Shown here one piece after another: positions 54,931 through 63,638 of a DNA stretch of 64,000 nucleotides (the stretch's first letter is position 1; each line of letters begins with the position of its first letter). The notes beneath the pieces are model-generated. The model was given only the letters and a program-made list of their open reading frames with translations. It was not told the DNA's origin and searched no databases. The stretch is from NCBI GenBank assembly GCA_045594025.1, contig JAZNXS010000001.1, positions 22,533 to 86,532 of the forward strand. The letters are read 5' to 3'. A program made the translations under genes and the position numbers. This DNA comes from Scatosoma sp045594025 (lineage in GTDB: Bacteria; Bacillota; Clostridia; Christensenellales; Borkfalkiaceae).

Positions 54931-55815
54931 ATGGCGACAAATAAAACCCCTGTGCTTACCGAACATAAATTGTTTAATGCAAGCTTTCCCTCTCCTAAAA
55001 GAGGGGTTAAGTACAACTGGTGTTATCAAAACAGCACTTCTTTACATGAGCATGACTTCTACGAATTTGTGGTAATTACCGACGGAAAAGTAAAACATCT
55101 TCATAATTCCAAAACGTGTATTGCGACAAAAAAAATGCTTTTTTTAATAAAGCCCGGGGAGTTTCACCAATTTCTTCCACATCACAATAATCCCGCAAAA
55201 CATATCAATTTCGCCATAACGCCACAGGTGTTAGACGATATCTCCTCTAGCGTTTGGCAAGAGAATTTATTACAGAAAATCAACAATTGGGAGCTTCCCA
55301 ACGATTTGTTTTTACCGCAAAGCGACTTTGAATTTATTTTAAATTCCATCGAACGTCTAAATCAATTTTCGTCGCAGCCGCAAGGCTCGTACCCCATCAT
55401 TAAAAATATTATCATTGAACTTTTGATTTTCCTTACCTATAAAATGGAATCAAGTGAAATACAGGCGAGTAGCCAAATGCGCCCCGCATGGTTGAATACG
55501 TTTTTGGAAACGTTGAGTAATCCTAACGTATTTACCTTGAAATTGAAAGATATATACCCACTTGCTCCCTATTCACAGTCCATGCTGAATATTTACTTTA
55601 ATAAATACCTCGGCACTACCCTAATTTCTTACATCACCAAATTAAAAGTCAATTACGCCTGTACACTTTTACGTTACACGGACTCTAGCCCATTAGAAAT
55701 CAGCAGTAAACTTGCTTACGACAGTTTAAGCCACTTCAACAGAGTTTTCAAAAAAATTACAAGCATGAGCCCTGTGGAATACAGAAAGAAAATCGTCCAA
55801 ATGGATAATATATAA
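54931..55815 (+). CDS. AraC family transcription regulator
   Basis: 294 residues. An N-terminal cupin-like sensor (HEHDFYEFVVITDGKVKH, LIKPGEFHQF) is followed by two AraC helix-turn-helix units (about 195-290, ending SHFNRVFKKITSMSPVEYRKK). GAGGT precedes the ATG. Its place, divergent from the transporter operon with back-to-back promoters, makes it the likely activator of the locus. Confidence 0.9.
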   Translation: MATNKTPVLTEHKLFNASFPSPKRGVKYNWCYQNSTSLHEHDFYEFVVITDGKVKHLHNSKTCIATKKMLFLIKPGEFHQFLPHHNNPAKHINFAITPQVLDDISSSVWQENLLQKINNWELPNDLFLPQSDFEFILNSIERLNQFSSQPQGSYPIIKNIIIELLIFLTYKMESSEIQASSQMRPAWLNTFLETLSNPNVFTLKLKDIYPLAPYSQSMLNIYFNKYLGTTLISYITKLKVNYACTLLRYTDSSPLEISSKLAYDSLSHFNRVFKKITSMSPVEYRKKIVQMDNI

Positions 55816-55844
55816 CCCTGTACAATTTGCTATTATCGCAAAAT

Positions 55845-55880
55845 AAGCCCTTACGGTAAACCGTAAGGGCTTTGTTCTTG
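55845..55880 (+). terminator. Terminator of the AraC gene
   Basis: A perfect 12-bp stem AAGCCCTTACGG (55845-55856) with 55861-55872 around TAAA, followed by TTGTTCTT. The T-run is moderate. Confidence 0.75.
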
Positions 55881-55993
55881 TTCAATTATCATTAAACGAA
55901 AGCAATCGCAAGCACGTATATAATAGCTATTAACAATGCATCAAGTCATTTTCTTCCATTAAAACTTTCGCCTTCGCCTCGCGTTAACTTCTA

Positions 55994-57400
55994 TTAAGAG
56001 CGACTCTGCACGTAAGCCTCGTAATATGGCAAATATGCTTTCGTTTTTTCCAGCATTTTATCAAACAATTCCCGTGCTTTATCGGCAGATATGCACACAT
56101 TGGGGTTATTAAGGAACGCAACAAACGCTTTTTCGTAATCACCTGAAAGTGCAGCGTCTACCACCGTTTCCTGCTCCTCAATAATACGCATTATTAATGC
56201 GTTCAACGCCGTCGGTACTTTCCCAGCGTGAACGGGCTTTACGCTATCCCCTGAGAAAAAGGCGTTGGTCTCTACAATCGCTCCCAAAGGATTATTTTCA
56301 ACCTGCCCCATGTTGGGAATATTCACGTTCGTTACAAAATCCCCAAGCCCAAGCAATGCCTTGATTTGACGTACGGTTTCCTCCCCCGTATTGCGCAACT
56401 CAAACGGCTTTCCGTTATAATAATCCTTCGCTTTTTGCTTTCTCTGCTCTAATTCAATCTTACGCCAAGCAACGGTCGTCAAAGAAAATCCGTATTGATC
56501 TTCCACCATTTCTTTGCTTTCAAGAAACCATTTTCCAGGGCAGAATTCCGCCAAATGGCGATCCCCTGCCGCCGCAATCGCTCCGTAACGCTTAAAAAGA
56601 GTAAATTTCACCAGTTCTTTCGTCACGTACGCGCCGTTCGCCCAATGTTTTGCTTCTACGCTTTGCTCCAATCCATCGGGGTGTTCGTCTATATAGGCAT
56701 CGTAAATCGGCAATAAATCCATCCCTTTGTATTTTGCTTCCGTCAGGAAAGTGAAATGATTTACGCCTATGATATTCGTACGAATTTCATCGCGCGTTGC
56801 CTGTATTCCATATTTTTCTTCCAAAATTTTAGCAAGCAACTTTTGCGTGCCAAATACTTCGTGACAGCACCCAAACGCCTTGATTTCGGGGAAAGTTTTG
56901 TACAACGTTTTCACGCAAGCGGACATGGGATTTGTAAAATTGATAACCCAAGCCTTGGGGCAATATTCCTTGATCGCCAATGCAAAATCACGGAACATCG
57001 GCAAACAACGAAGCGCTCTGATAATACCTCCTGGCCCCGTAGTATCCCCTACGGGTTGATAAATGCCGTACTGTTCGGGAAGATGTACGTCGCTCTCCAT
57101 TTCGTCAAACGTGCCGGGCAAAACGGAAATGACAACAAAATCCGCCCCTGTTAATGCGTCTCCAATTTTCTCGTATGCCTTATAACGCCATTTGCCTTTA
57201 ATATCTGAACGCGCCGAAAGCGCATTACCGATTTTTTCATTGATTTTCGCCCCTTCAAGATCAATGTCGTATAAGCGAACGTCGCCCCCGATTTCGTCGT
57301 CAAGCGCAAGATCGTTCATCAAATTATGCGCCCAAGCGCGCGAACCACCGCCTATGTACGCAATTTGCACGTTTTTTGTATCTTTCAATGTACTTTGCAT
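55994..57400 (-). CDS. GH4 family NAD-dependent glycosidase (LplD/alpha-galacturonidase-like)
   Basis: 468 residues, cytosolic. GH4 enzymes use NAD+ and a divalent metal to cut glycosides by oxidation and elimination. The NAD-binding motif GGGSRAW is at 17-23; GDTTGPGGIIRALR, NFTNPMSACV and GCCHEVFGTQ mark the metal/substrate site, and NIIGVNHFTF follows. The GCCHEV and TTGPGG motifs fit the alpha-galacturonidase/LplD-like branch better than 6-phospho-glucosidases. Substrate is inference. AAGGAGAGG precedes the ATG. Confidence 0.85.
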   Translation of the reverse strand: MQSTLKDTKNVQIAYIGGGSRAWAHNLMNDLALDDEIGGDVRLYDIDLEGAKINEKIGNALSARSDIKGKWRYKAYEKIGDALTGADFVVISVLPGTFDEMESDVHLPEQYGIYQPVGDTTGPGGIIRALRCLPMFRDFALAIKEYCPKAWVINFTNPMSACVKTLYKTFPEIKAFGCCHEVFGTQKLLAKILEEKYGIQATRDEIRTNIIGVNHFTFLTEAKYKGMDLLPIYDAYIDEHPDGLEQSVEAKHWANGAYVTKELVKFTLFKRYGAIAAAGDRHLAEFCPGKWFLESKEMVEDQYGFSLTTVAWRKIELEQRKQKAKDYYNGKPFELRNTGEETVRQIKALLGLGDFVTNVNIPNMGQVENNPLGAIVETNAFFSGDSVKPVHAGKVPTALNALIMRIIEEQETVVDAALSGDYEKAFVAFLNNPNVCISADKARELFDKMLEKTKAYLPYYEAYVQSRS

Positions 57401-57423
57401 AATAAACCTCTCCTTTGAATTGT

Positions 57424-57439
57424 GTATTTTATAAAATAC
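57424..57439. promoter_or_regulatory. 16-bp AT-rich palindrome between GH4 and serine hydrolase genes
   Basis: GTATTTTATAAAATAC is a perfect palindrome, 24 bases before the GH4 ATG. It could be an operator or part of a promoter; there is no T-run for a terminator. Confidence 0.45.
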
Positions 57440-57445
57440 TTTTTG

Positions 57446-58948
57446 TTATTTTTTTTGGATCACCTCAGCAAATCCACCGGCAAAACCTGCGTAATCCTCC
57501 ATAAAAAACTCTGCTCTCTTATGAAACATCAAGCCTGCTTCGTTTCCTTTGAAACCGAACGTCATAAAACAATTCCCGAAATTCGTATCCACAATGTAAT
57601 TACGGAGGAGTAATTTCTTTTCTTCTATCCAGTTCGCAATAAATAATGCGTCCAACTCACGATTTGCCGGCACGTCTACTTGCTTATCGTAATAATGCGT
57701 TTCGGGGAACGTACCTTGTACAAATTCCCCCAATCCAAAGGAAATTTTCTTTATTCCGCGGTTATTTTCATAGGTGAGCGTTGCCCTATCCCCGGAAAAA
57801 TCGAAACGGAACCACTTCCAACCCATGGAATTCTCTTCTAAACGGTAGCAAACGCCGTCAAGCTCTTTTTCAAAAGAAGAATGCGCTTCGCCAAAATCCT
57901 TGCAAAGCTCCAATGTATCCAACTTCTCTTGCAAGAGCGCATACGCTTTTCCGTCCGTTTCAATCGCGCCCTCCTGTAAGTTATCATAAAGGATTGCGCG
58001 AACAGCTTCGTAAAGATAGCTCTTCATCTTATCCATAGTGCATTGTGTATCGCCGTTGCAAACGAATAAAAAATCCTTATCGGGGAAACAAAAAGCGAAT
58101 TGCCCACCCATGCCATACATCGAATATCCTACTTCATTGATCCAAACTTGATATCCGTAGCCCGCCGAAGGTCCCTCCGAATAATCGTTTTCAAATAAGT
58201 TGGAAATCTGTTTGCTTGTTGCGCGTTCCATATACTCACGCGGCAATAATTGCTCGCCCTTGTATTCTCCTTTATGCAAAAGAAGTTCGCCTACTTTCGC
58301 AAAATCGCGAAGGGTACAAACAACCCCACTACCGCCCCAAGCATATCCATCCGGAGATTTGACGCACCAAATATCTTTGGATACGCCGATTTTATTAAAT
58401 ACAGGACGAAGATATTCCAAGAAAGTTTGTCCTGTCAGCTTTTCAATCAGCACGCACAAAATAAACGTTCCTGAAGTGTTATAATGATAGATTGTGCCGC
58501 CCGGCTTTACTGCCTTCGAACGCGTCGGATGAGAAAAGAAAGACCACCCCCATTCTTTATAATCGCGCCCATAATATGTATCCGTCGTGATAGGCACCGA
58601 CATTTTTAAGGCATCTTCAATCGTTACGTCCTGCATCCATTTATGCAAGCTGCCATCGATAAGCTCGGGAATATACGACGCAATCTTATCCTCCACTTGA
58701 ACCAGACCTTCTCCCACCATACGAGCTATCGCAAGCGACACAAAAGTCTTACTGCAAGAATACAAGCGGTGCATAAAATCTTTATGGAAAGGCTTATAAT
58801 ACCCCTCCGCAATAATATGCCCATGGCGAATCATCATAAAAGAGTGTAAATTAATTTTTTTATGCTCAACAAACTGTAAAAATCTTAATAGTTTTTCCGA
58901 ATCCAAGCCCTCTTCTTCGGGAGTTTTGAATATCAAATCGTTTACCAT
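57446..58948 (-). CDS. Serine hydrolase of the beta-lactamase class C/esterase family
   Basis: 500 residues from ATG 58948, preceded by AGGAGA at 5 bases; the frame runs 18 codons further but without a site. Catalytic motifs: SCSK (S64-K67) for the SxxK motif and YNTS for the YxN motif. No signal peptide, so it is probably a cytosolic esterase rather than a penicillin-binding protein. The last 150 residues form an extra beta domain. With GH4 and the AraC gene it suggests removal of ester groups from imported sugars. Confidence 0.83.
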   Translation of the reverse strand: MVNDLIFKTPEEEGLDSEKLLRFLQFVEHKKINLHSFMMIRHGHIIAEGYYKPFHKDFMHRLYSCSKTFVSLAIARMVGEGLVQVEDKIASYIPELIDGSLHKWMQDVTIEDALKMSVPITTDTYYGRDYKEWGWSFFSHPTRSKAVKPGGTIYHYNTSGTFILCVLIEKLTGQTFLEYLRPVFNKIGVSKDIWCVKSPDGYAWGGSGVVCTLRDFAKVGELLLHKGEYKGEQLLPREYMERATSKQISNLFENDYSEGPSAGYGYQVWINEVGYSMYGMGGQFAFCFPDKDFLFVCNGDTQCTMDKMKSYLYEAVRAILYDNLQEGAIETDGKAYALLQEKLDTLELCKDFGEAHSSFEKELDGVCYRLEENSMGWKWFRFDFSGDRATLTYENNRGIKKISFGLGEFVQGTFPETHYYDKQVDVPANRELDALFIANWIEEKKLLLRNYIVDTNFGNCFMTFGFKGNEAGLMFHKRAEFFMEDYAGFAGGFAEVIQKK

Positions 58949-59018
58949 TTGTCTCTCCTGCACTTCAACGAATAAACGCTTCAGAGAATAGTTCCTATTC
59001 ACGAAGTCTATTATTCAT

Positions 59019-59048
59019 ATTATAATCACAACGTTTAAAAAAAATCAA
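59019..59048 (-). promoter_or_regulatory. Promoter of the serine hydrolase gene
   Basis: Minus strand -35 TTGATT (59043-59048), 18-base spacer, perfect -10 TATAAT (59019-59024), about 70 bases before the ATG. Confidence 0.65.
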
Positions 59049-59090
59049 TAGCTTTTTTTGCTATAATTATGTGAAATTTTGCTATTTTAG

Positions 59091-59119
59091 TTGACAAGTT
59101 ATTCAATTTGTGATACTCT
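59091..59119 (+). promoter_or_regulatory. Promoter placing the transcript start at the AraC start codon
   Basis: Perfect -35 TTGACA (59091-59096), 17-base spacer, -10 TACTCT (59114-59119). The expected first base is at or within one base of the ATG at 59126, and no ribosome site is present, so the message may have no leader. Confidence 0.6.
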
Positions 59120-59125
59120 CAAGTT

Positions 59126-59983
59126 ATGAGACGCATTTTGACAGAATATCTTTCAAAAAACGGTATACGTTTTCATCATTCGATTTCCACGCAAGACAAC
59201 GCAGAGCTGGATACTCTTATCCCTGAAACTCATCATATGTGTGAAATTATTTTACTGCTTTCAGGATCGGTAAAATATAAAATCGAAGGGCAATATTACG
59301 ACCTTTCACCCTTGGACGCAATTATTATTCATCCAAACAAACTGCACTCTCGTGAAATCGACTCGTCAGCTCCTTATGAGCGAATGGTTCTGCACTTTGC
59401 ACCCGACCTTTTACCCTCTTTTGCGGATTTAAATTTGCTTTCCAATTATAACGATTCTATCTTACCGTCAGTACTGCCCAAAGCGATTATTGAACAATCC
59501 AACTTTTACGGGTTAATGCAACAATGCGAAATGCTTTGCAAAGACAAAAATCGATATACCGATTTGCGCTTTGTCAGCCTTATTCTTCAAATCGTTGAAA
59601 CGTTGAATGAAATTATGTTAAAGCTGGATGAATCCAATATCTTATTGCCGATTAAGGTTGATAAAATTTCTCATGCTTGCATTCAATACGTCAACCGACA
59701 TTTGACAGATAAAGATAAGCTTTTGCCTCAAAATTTGGCAAATGAGCTACATATAAGCGTATCCCACTTACAACACACCTTTAAAAAAGAGCTCGGCATA
59801 AGCCTACACGCTTATATTTCCAATCAACGAATGCAACTTGCCAGAAAATTGCTATTGCAAGGACAATCTCCGCAATCGGTTGCCAATCTACTCAATTATG
59901 AATATTATTCCACATTTTATCACAGTTTTGTAAAAAGATTCGGCGCACCGCCACATTCTTTTAATGAACTGCAAAAAAAATAA
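59126..59983 (+). CDS. AraC family transcription regulator
   Basis: 285 residues. N-terminal cupin sensor (CEIILLLSGSVKYKIEGQYY, IIHPNKLHSREID), C-terminal double helix-turn-helix (about 185-283) with HISVSHLQHTFKKELGISLH and VKRFGAPPHSF. It faces away from the serine hydrolase and GH4 genes, its likely targets. No ribosome binding site is seen; the promoter geometry suggests a leaderless transcript. Confidence 0.88.
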   Translation: MRRILTEYLSKNGIRFHHSISTQDNAELDTLIPETHHMCEIILLLSGSVKYKIEGQYYDLSPLDAIIIHPNKLHSREIDSSAPYERMVLHFAPDLLPSFADLNLLSNYNDSILPSVLPKAIIEQSNFYGLMQQCEMLCKDKNRYTDLRFVSLILQIVETLNEIMLKLDESNILLPIKVDKISHACIQYVNRHLTDKDKLLPQNLANELHISVSHLQHTFKKELGISLHAYISNQRMQLARKLLLQGQSPQSVANLLNYEYYSTFYHSFVKRFGAPPHSFNELQKK

Positions 59984-60011
59984 GTTGTCGCAAAAAGCGG
60001 CAACTTATTTT
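59977..60011. terminator. Bidirectional terminator between AraC and HAD genes
   Basis: A 15-bp stem with one wobble (59977-59991 with 59997-60011) around AAAAA. T-runs follow in both directions, stronger on the minus strand. It overlaps the AraC stop codon and serves both converging genes. Confidence 0.88.
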
Positions 60012-60013
60012 CA

Positions 60014-60856
60014 TTATAATTCCATTTCATTTACGTGATTGAAAATATACGTCGGTTTCTGCGATTCGTCCACTTTATCCACCTCTTCAATCGTTACTTC
60101 ACCGCTTAATACACATATAGTATCCACGCCAGCATTCTTACCCGAGGCAATATCTGTATAAAGTCTATCCCCGATCACAACGGTTTCCGCATGAGAATAC
60201 CCAAATTTTTTCATTACCTCAAAAATCATTGTAGGCTGCGGTTTCCCAATGTATTCGGGCATTTTTCCCGTAGCGCGGAAAAAGCTTTGACACATTGAAC
60301 CACAATCGGGAATATAACCAAACTCGACAGGGCAAACCCAATCGGGATTTGTGGCGTAATACGGAACGTCCAACTTCGTCAGCATTTCACACGTCGTATA
60401 TACCTTTTCTCCAGAAAATTCAGGATCGAAAGCCACTAAAATTGCGCCTGCTTTATCCGAAAACTCGGTAGTGATGGATAATCCGCTTACCTTAAATTCA
60501 TTCACCAAGGAACGCGTACCTTGCACGTAAATTAAATCGTTAGCATGTTTTGCCTTTAAGAGCATCAATGCGGCTTGTGCAGACGTAAAGAAATGCTCTT
60601 CCGTTACGTTTACCAAGCCCAAACGATGCAATTTATCCACGTAATCGCAAACAGATTTAGAGGCATTATTCGTAATGAATACGTACCTGCCCCCCTTCTT
60701 TTCAATTTTTTCCAATAATTCGGGGACGCCTTCAAAAAGATGATTTCCTAAATAAATCGTGCCGTCCATATCGAACAAAAACAACTTCTTATCTCTAAGC
60801 GCCGCCGTATCTTTGCCGTAGTAATCTTTCATGCCTTGTAAATTAGTCGTTATCAC
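60014..60856 (-). CDS. HAD family phosphatase (NagD/AraL type, HAD-IIA)
   Basis: 280 residues, cytosolic sugar- or phospho-metabolite phosphatase. Motif I FDMDGTIYLG, motif II FITNNAS, then the C2-type cap, and motif III/IV GKPQP and VVIGDRLYTDIASG. A GTG start at 60856 is chosen because GGAG lies 4 bases before it; an internal ATG (60832) is less well placed. It overlaps the MgtC gene by 14 bases. Confidence 0.88.
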   Translation of the reverse strand: MITTNLQGMKDYYGKDTAALRDKKLFLFDMDGTIYLGNHLFEGVPELLEKIEKKGGRYVFITNNASKSVCDYVDKLHRLGLVNVTEEHFFTSAQAALMLLKAKHANDLIYVQGTRSLVNEFKVSGLSITTEFSDKAGAILVAFDPEFSGEKVYTTCEMLTKLDVPYYATNPDWVCPVEFGYIPDCGSMCQSFFRATGKMPEYIGKPQPTMIFEVMKKFGYSHAETVVIGDRLYTDIASGKNAGVDTICVLSGEVTIEEVDKVDESQKPTYIFNHVNEMEL

Positions 60857-61484
60857 AACGCTCCAACGAACGAATAAATGCGTTTTCCATCATAATTTCA
60901 TTTAAGCGAGTAGACGAAAATTCCTTTTCGGAATTCAACGTTGCGCTATAAATCGTTTGCCCATTTTCTCTGGTAATCACCAATTTATTAAAACGATCCG
61001 TACCAAACATCTCTTTAATCTTTAAATTCTCATCCAACGTCTGTACAAATTCGATTTTTACGGAATAGCTTTTTCTCATGTGGAAAATGCGGAAGTTTAA
61101 GTGCAAAACGCATTGTGCCGCGATTAAAATTGCCGTTGCGCCAAGCGCCACAATATATAATCTGCCGCCGCAAGCCATACCGATCCCTGCCGTTGCCCAA
61201 ACACCTGCCGCCGTCGTAAGCCCACGAACTTCGTGCTGACGGTATACGATCATACCTGCGCCAAGGAAACCGACACCCGATACGATTTGCGCCGCAACAC
61301 GCGCAGAATCCGCATCCGATCCAAATGCATGCATCGAAATAACCATCATAAGCGCCGACCCAAAGCATACGATTGTATGCGTACGAATCCCCGCTTCTTT
61401 TAAACGAAACTTCCTTTCAAGCCCAATAACAAAACCGAGCGCAACGGATAAAAGTAAATCCAATAACATTTGTAATTCCGGCAT
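60843..61484 (-). CDS. MgtC/SapB family membrane protein
   Basis: 213 residues. Four membrane helices in the first 140 residues hold the family motifs GLERKFRLKEAGIRTHTIVCFGSALMM (ER...GIRT) and AQIVSGVGFLGAGMI, GLTTAAGVWATA. A small cytoplasmic domain follows. MgtC-like proteins are linked to magnesium and membrane-potential balance; the exact role of this clostridial type is unknown. GGAGA precedes the ATG. Confidence 0.92.
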   Translation of the reverse strand: MPELQMLLDLLLSVALGFVIGLERKFRLKEAGIRTHTIVCFGSALMMVISMHAFGSDADSARVAAQIVSGVGFLGAGMIVYRQHEVRGLTTAAGVWATAGIGMACGGRLYIVALGATAILIAAQCVLHLNFRIFHMRKSYSVKIEFVQTLDENLKIKEMFGTDRFNKLVITRENGQTIYSATLNSEKEFSSTRLNEIMMENAFIRSLERCDND

Positions 61485-61517
61485 ACTTTTTCTCCTTTAT
61501 ACTTTAATTTATTACAT

Positions 61518-61546
61518 ATTTTATACTATATGACGCACTTTGTCAA
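61518..61546 (-). promoter_or_regulatory. Promoter of the MgtC-HAD operon
   Basis: Perfect -35 TTGACA (61541-61546), 17-base spacer, -10 TAAAAT (61518-61523) on the minus strand, 33 bases before the ATG. Confidence 0.8.
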
Positions 61547-61561
61547 GATAGAATTGAATTT

Positions 61562-63289
61562 TTATTCCTTAAATTGATAACGGTATAATTCTGCATATAA
61601 ACCGCCCGACTGTACCAACTCGTCATGTGCGCCGCGTTCGGTGACTACCCCATCCGTCAATACTAGAATCTCATCCGCATTCTTCACGGTGGACAGCCTA
61701 TGCGCTACAACCAAAGTCGTTCTGCCAACGGAAAGCTCCGCAAGTGCCTGTTGCACCTGCATTTCCGTCATATTATCCAAAGCGCTTGTTGCTTCGTCTA
61801 ATATCAATATAGCAGGATTTTTCAAAAATGCCCTTGCAATGGAAATACGTTGTTTTTGTCCGCCCGAAAGCTTCACGCCACGCTCTCCCACCTCGGTATC
61901 GTAACCGCTGGGCAAGCTCATGACGTAATCATGAATATTCGCACGCTTTGCCGCCAAAATCATTTCCGCTTCCGTTGCATTCGGCGAACCATACATGATA
62001 TTATCGCGAACACTGCCTGCAAACAGAAATACGTCCTGTGCAACGACCGCTATTTTATCACGAAGCGCTTTCGTGGAAACCTCATTGATGTTCGTGCCGC
62101 CAATTGTGATTTGTCCGTTTTCACAAACGTAAAACCTCGGCAAAAGATTGCAAATCGTCGTTTTACCGCCCCCTGAAGAACCGACCAACGCCACCGTCTG
62201 CCCCTTTCTAACTGTAAAGGAAACGTTTTTAAGGACTTCACCGTCTTTCCCGTCTTGACTTTTGTAGCCAAAGTATACGTTTTTAAACTCGATATCGCCG
62301 TCCAAATCCCTTTGAATCGGATTTTCCGGTTCGTATTCCGACTTGGTATCCATCAACTCGCAAAAACGATTATACCCCGTCATACCATCTTGAATCTGCT
62401 CGAATAAGCTTATCATCGTACGAATGGGCGAAATCAGCATATTGATATATAAAATGAATGCAACGAAGTCCTCCACCTCGATAATACGATGGAAGAACAG
62501 CAAGCCGCCTGACACCAATGCCAAAAGGTATAAAAAGTCATTCAACGCAGACATACCCCCTTGGAATCCACCCATAGCGCGATAGGCTTTGCCTCTTGCT
62601 TGCTTGAATTTCCCATTCACAACGTCAAATTTTTGGCACTCGGTTGCTTTGGCGTTATATGCTTTTGTAATACGTATACCCGAGACAGAAGATTCGATTT
62701 CCGCGTTGAGTTCTGCAACCGTTGTACGGGATTCCTCAAAAGCCTTATTCATATTTTCTCTCGCTTTTGCCGCAAAAAGTATCATGAACGGAATGTAACA
62801 TAATACAATGAGCGCAAGCCAACCGTTTATCGTACAAAGCATAATCAGCGCGCCGATAATGGAAATGCAGGAATTGAACAAATCCTCAGGGCCATGGTGC
62901 GCCAACTCGGAAACCTCGAACAAGTCGTTTAAAATCCTTGACATAATGCCGCCCGTTTTATTTTCGTCGAAATAGGAAAACGGCAACGTTTGGATATGTT
63001 GAAAAAGCTCCGTACGCATATCCCCCTGTATTCTTACCCCAAGGACGTGCCCCCAATGCCCTACAATGAATGTAAGAACACCTTTTAATGCATAAATGCA
63101 GGCAAGCACAATCGCCCACGTAATCAATAATTGCAGGTTTCTGTTGGGCACGTAATCATTGATAATTTGCCTTGCAATCATCGGATAAAACATATTGCAT
63201 ACGGATATCGTAAACGAACATATCAAATCTAATATAAATAATTTACGATGCGGTTTATAATACTTAAAAAATCTTTTTAACTTTTTCAT
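61562..63289 (-). CDS. ABC transporter, ATP-binding and permease fused (exporter type)
   Basis: 575 residues, an ABCB-type half transporter. Six membrane helices (about 15-300) precede the nucleotide-binding domain with Walker A GSSGGGKTT, Q-loop AVVAQDVFLF, signature LSGGQKQR, Walker B ILILDEATSALD and the switch histidine in VVAHRLS. It would work as a homodimer since no partner half is adjacent. Lipid, peptide or drug export is possible. Single-gene unit. Confidence 0.92.
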   Translation of the reverse strand: MKKLKRFFKYYKPHRKLFILDLICSFTISVCNMFYPMIARQIINDYVPNRNLQLLITWAIVLACIYALKGVLTFIVGHWGHVLGVRIQGDMRTELFQHIQTLPFSYFDENKTGGIMSRILNDLFEVSELAHHGPEDLFNSCISIIGALIMLCTINGWLALIVLCYIPFMILFAAKARENMNKAFEESRTTVAELNAEIESSVSGIRITKAYNAKATECQKFDVVNGKFKQARGKAYRAMGGFQGGMSALNDFLYLLALVSGGLLFFHRIIEVEDFVAFILYINMLISPIRTMISLFEQIQDGMTGYNRFCELMDTKSEYEPENPIQRDLDGDIEFKNVYFGYKSQDGKDGEVLKNVSFTVRKGQTVALVGSSGGGKTTICNLLPRFYVCENGQITIGGTNINEVSTKALRDKIAVVAQDVFLFAGSVRDNIMYGSPNATEAEMILAAKRANIHDYVMSLPSGYDTEVGERGVKLSGGQKQRISIARAFLKNPAILILDEATSALDNMTEMQVQQALAELSVGRTTLVVAHRLSTVKNADEILVLTDGVVTERGAHDELVQSGGLYAELYRYQFKE

Positions 63290-63312
63290 AACTTTTATCC
63301 TCTATCCGTTCT

Positions 63313-63341
63313 ATTATAGCATAATTCCCATAAAAAAGCAA
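63313..63341 (-). promoter_or_regulatory. Promoter of the ABC exporter gene
   Basis: Minus strand -35 TTGCTT (63336-63341), 17-base spacer, perfect -10 TATAAT (63313-63318), 24 bases before the ATG. Confidence 0.75.
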
Positions 63342-63422
63342 TGCGCAAGTTTTTATTTTCATAAATTGAAAGCGATTTACTTTAAAACTTTTAAAAAAAT
63401 TCAAAAATTGCCCTTATTAAGC

Positions 63423-63451
63423 TTGACAATTCAACCTAATTTCACTATAAT
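63423..63451 (+). promoter_or_regulatory. Promoter of tRNA-Thr
   Basis: Consensus TTGACA (63423-63428), 17-base spacer, consensus TATAAT (63446-63451), 22 bases before the tRNA. Confidence 0.88.
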
Positions 63452-63473
63452 AACATAGTAATCATTAATATTT

Positions 63474-63548
<75 letters not shown>

Positions 63549-63549
<1 letters not shown>

Positions 63550-63580
63550 AAAGAGACACCTTTGGGTGTCTCTTTTCTTT
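63549..63580 (+). terminator. Terminator of tRNA-Thr
   Basis: A 12-bp stem AAAAGAGACACC (63549-63560) with 63565-63576, loop TTTG, followed by CTTTTTT. Confidence 0.92.
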
Positions 63581-63604
63581 TTTCTGCGATTCAAACCTTA
63601 GATA

Positions 63605-63637
63605 AAAACAGGACCGACAATATGTCGGTCCTGTTTT
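63605..63637 (-). terminator. Terminator of the FAH family gene
   Basis: A perfect 15-bp stem (63605-63619 with 63623-63637) with a 3-base loop; the minus strand continues with T residues. It directly follows the stop at 63639. Confidence 0.88.
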
Positions 63638-63638
63638 A

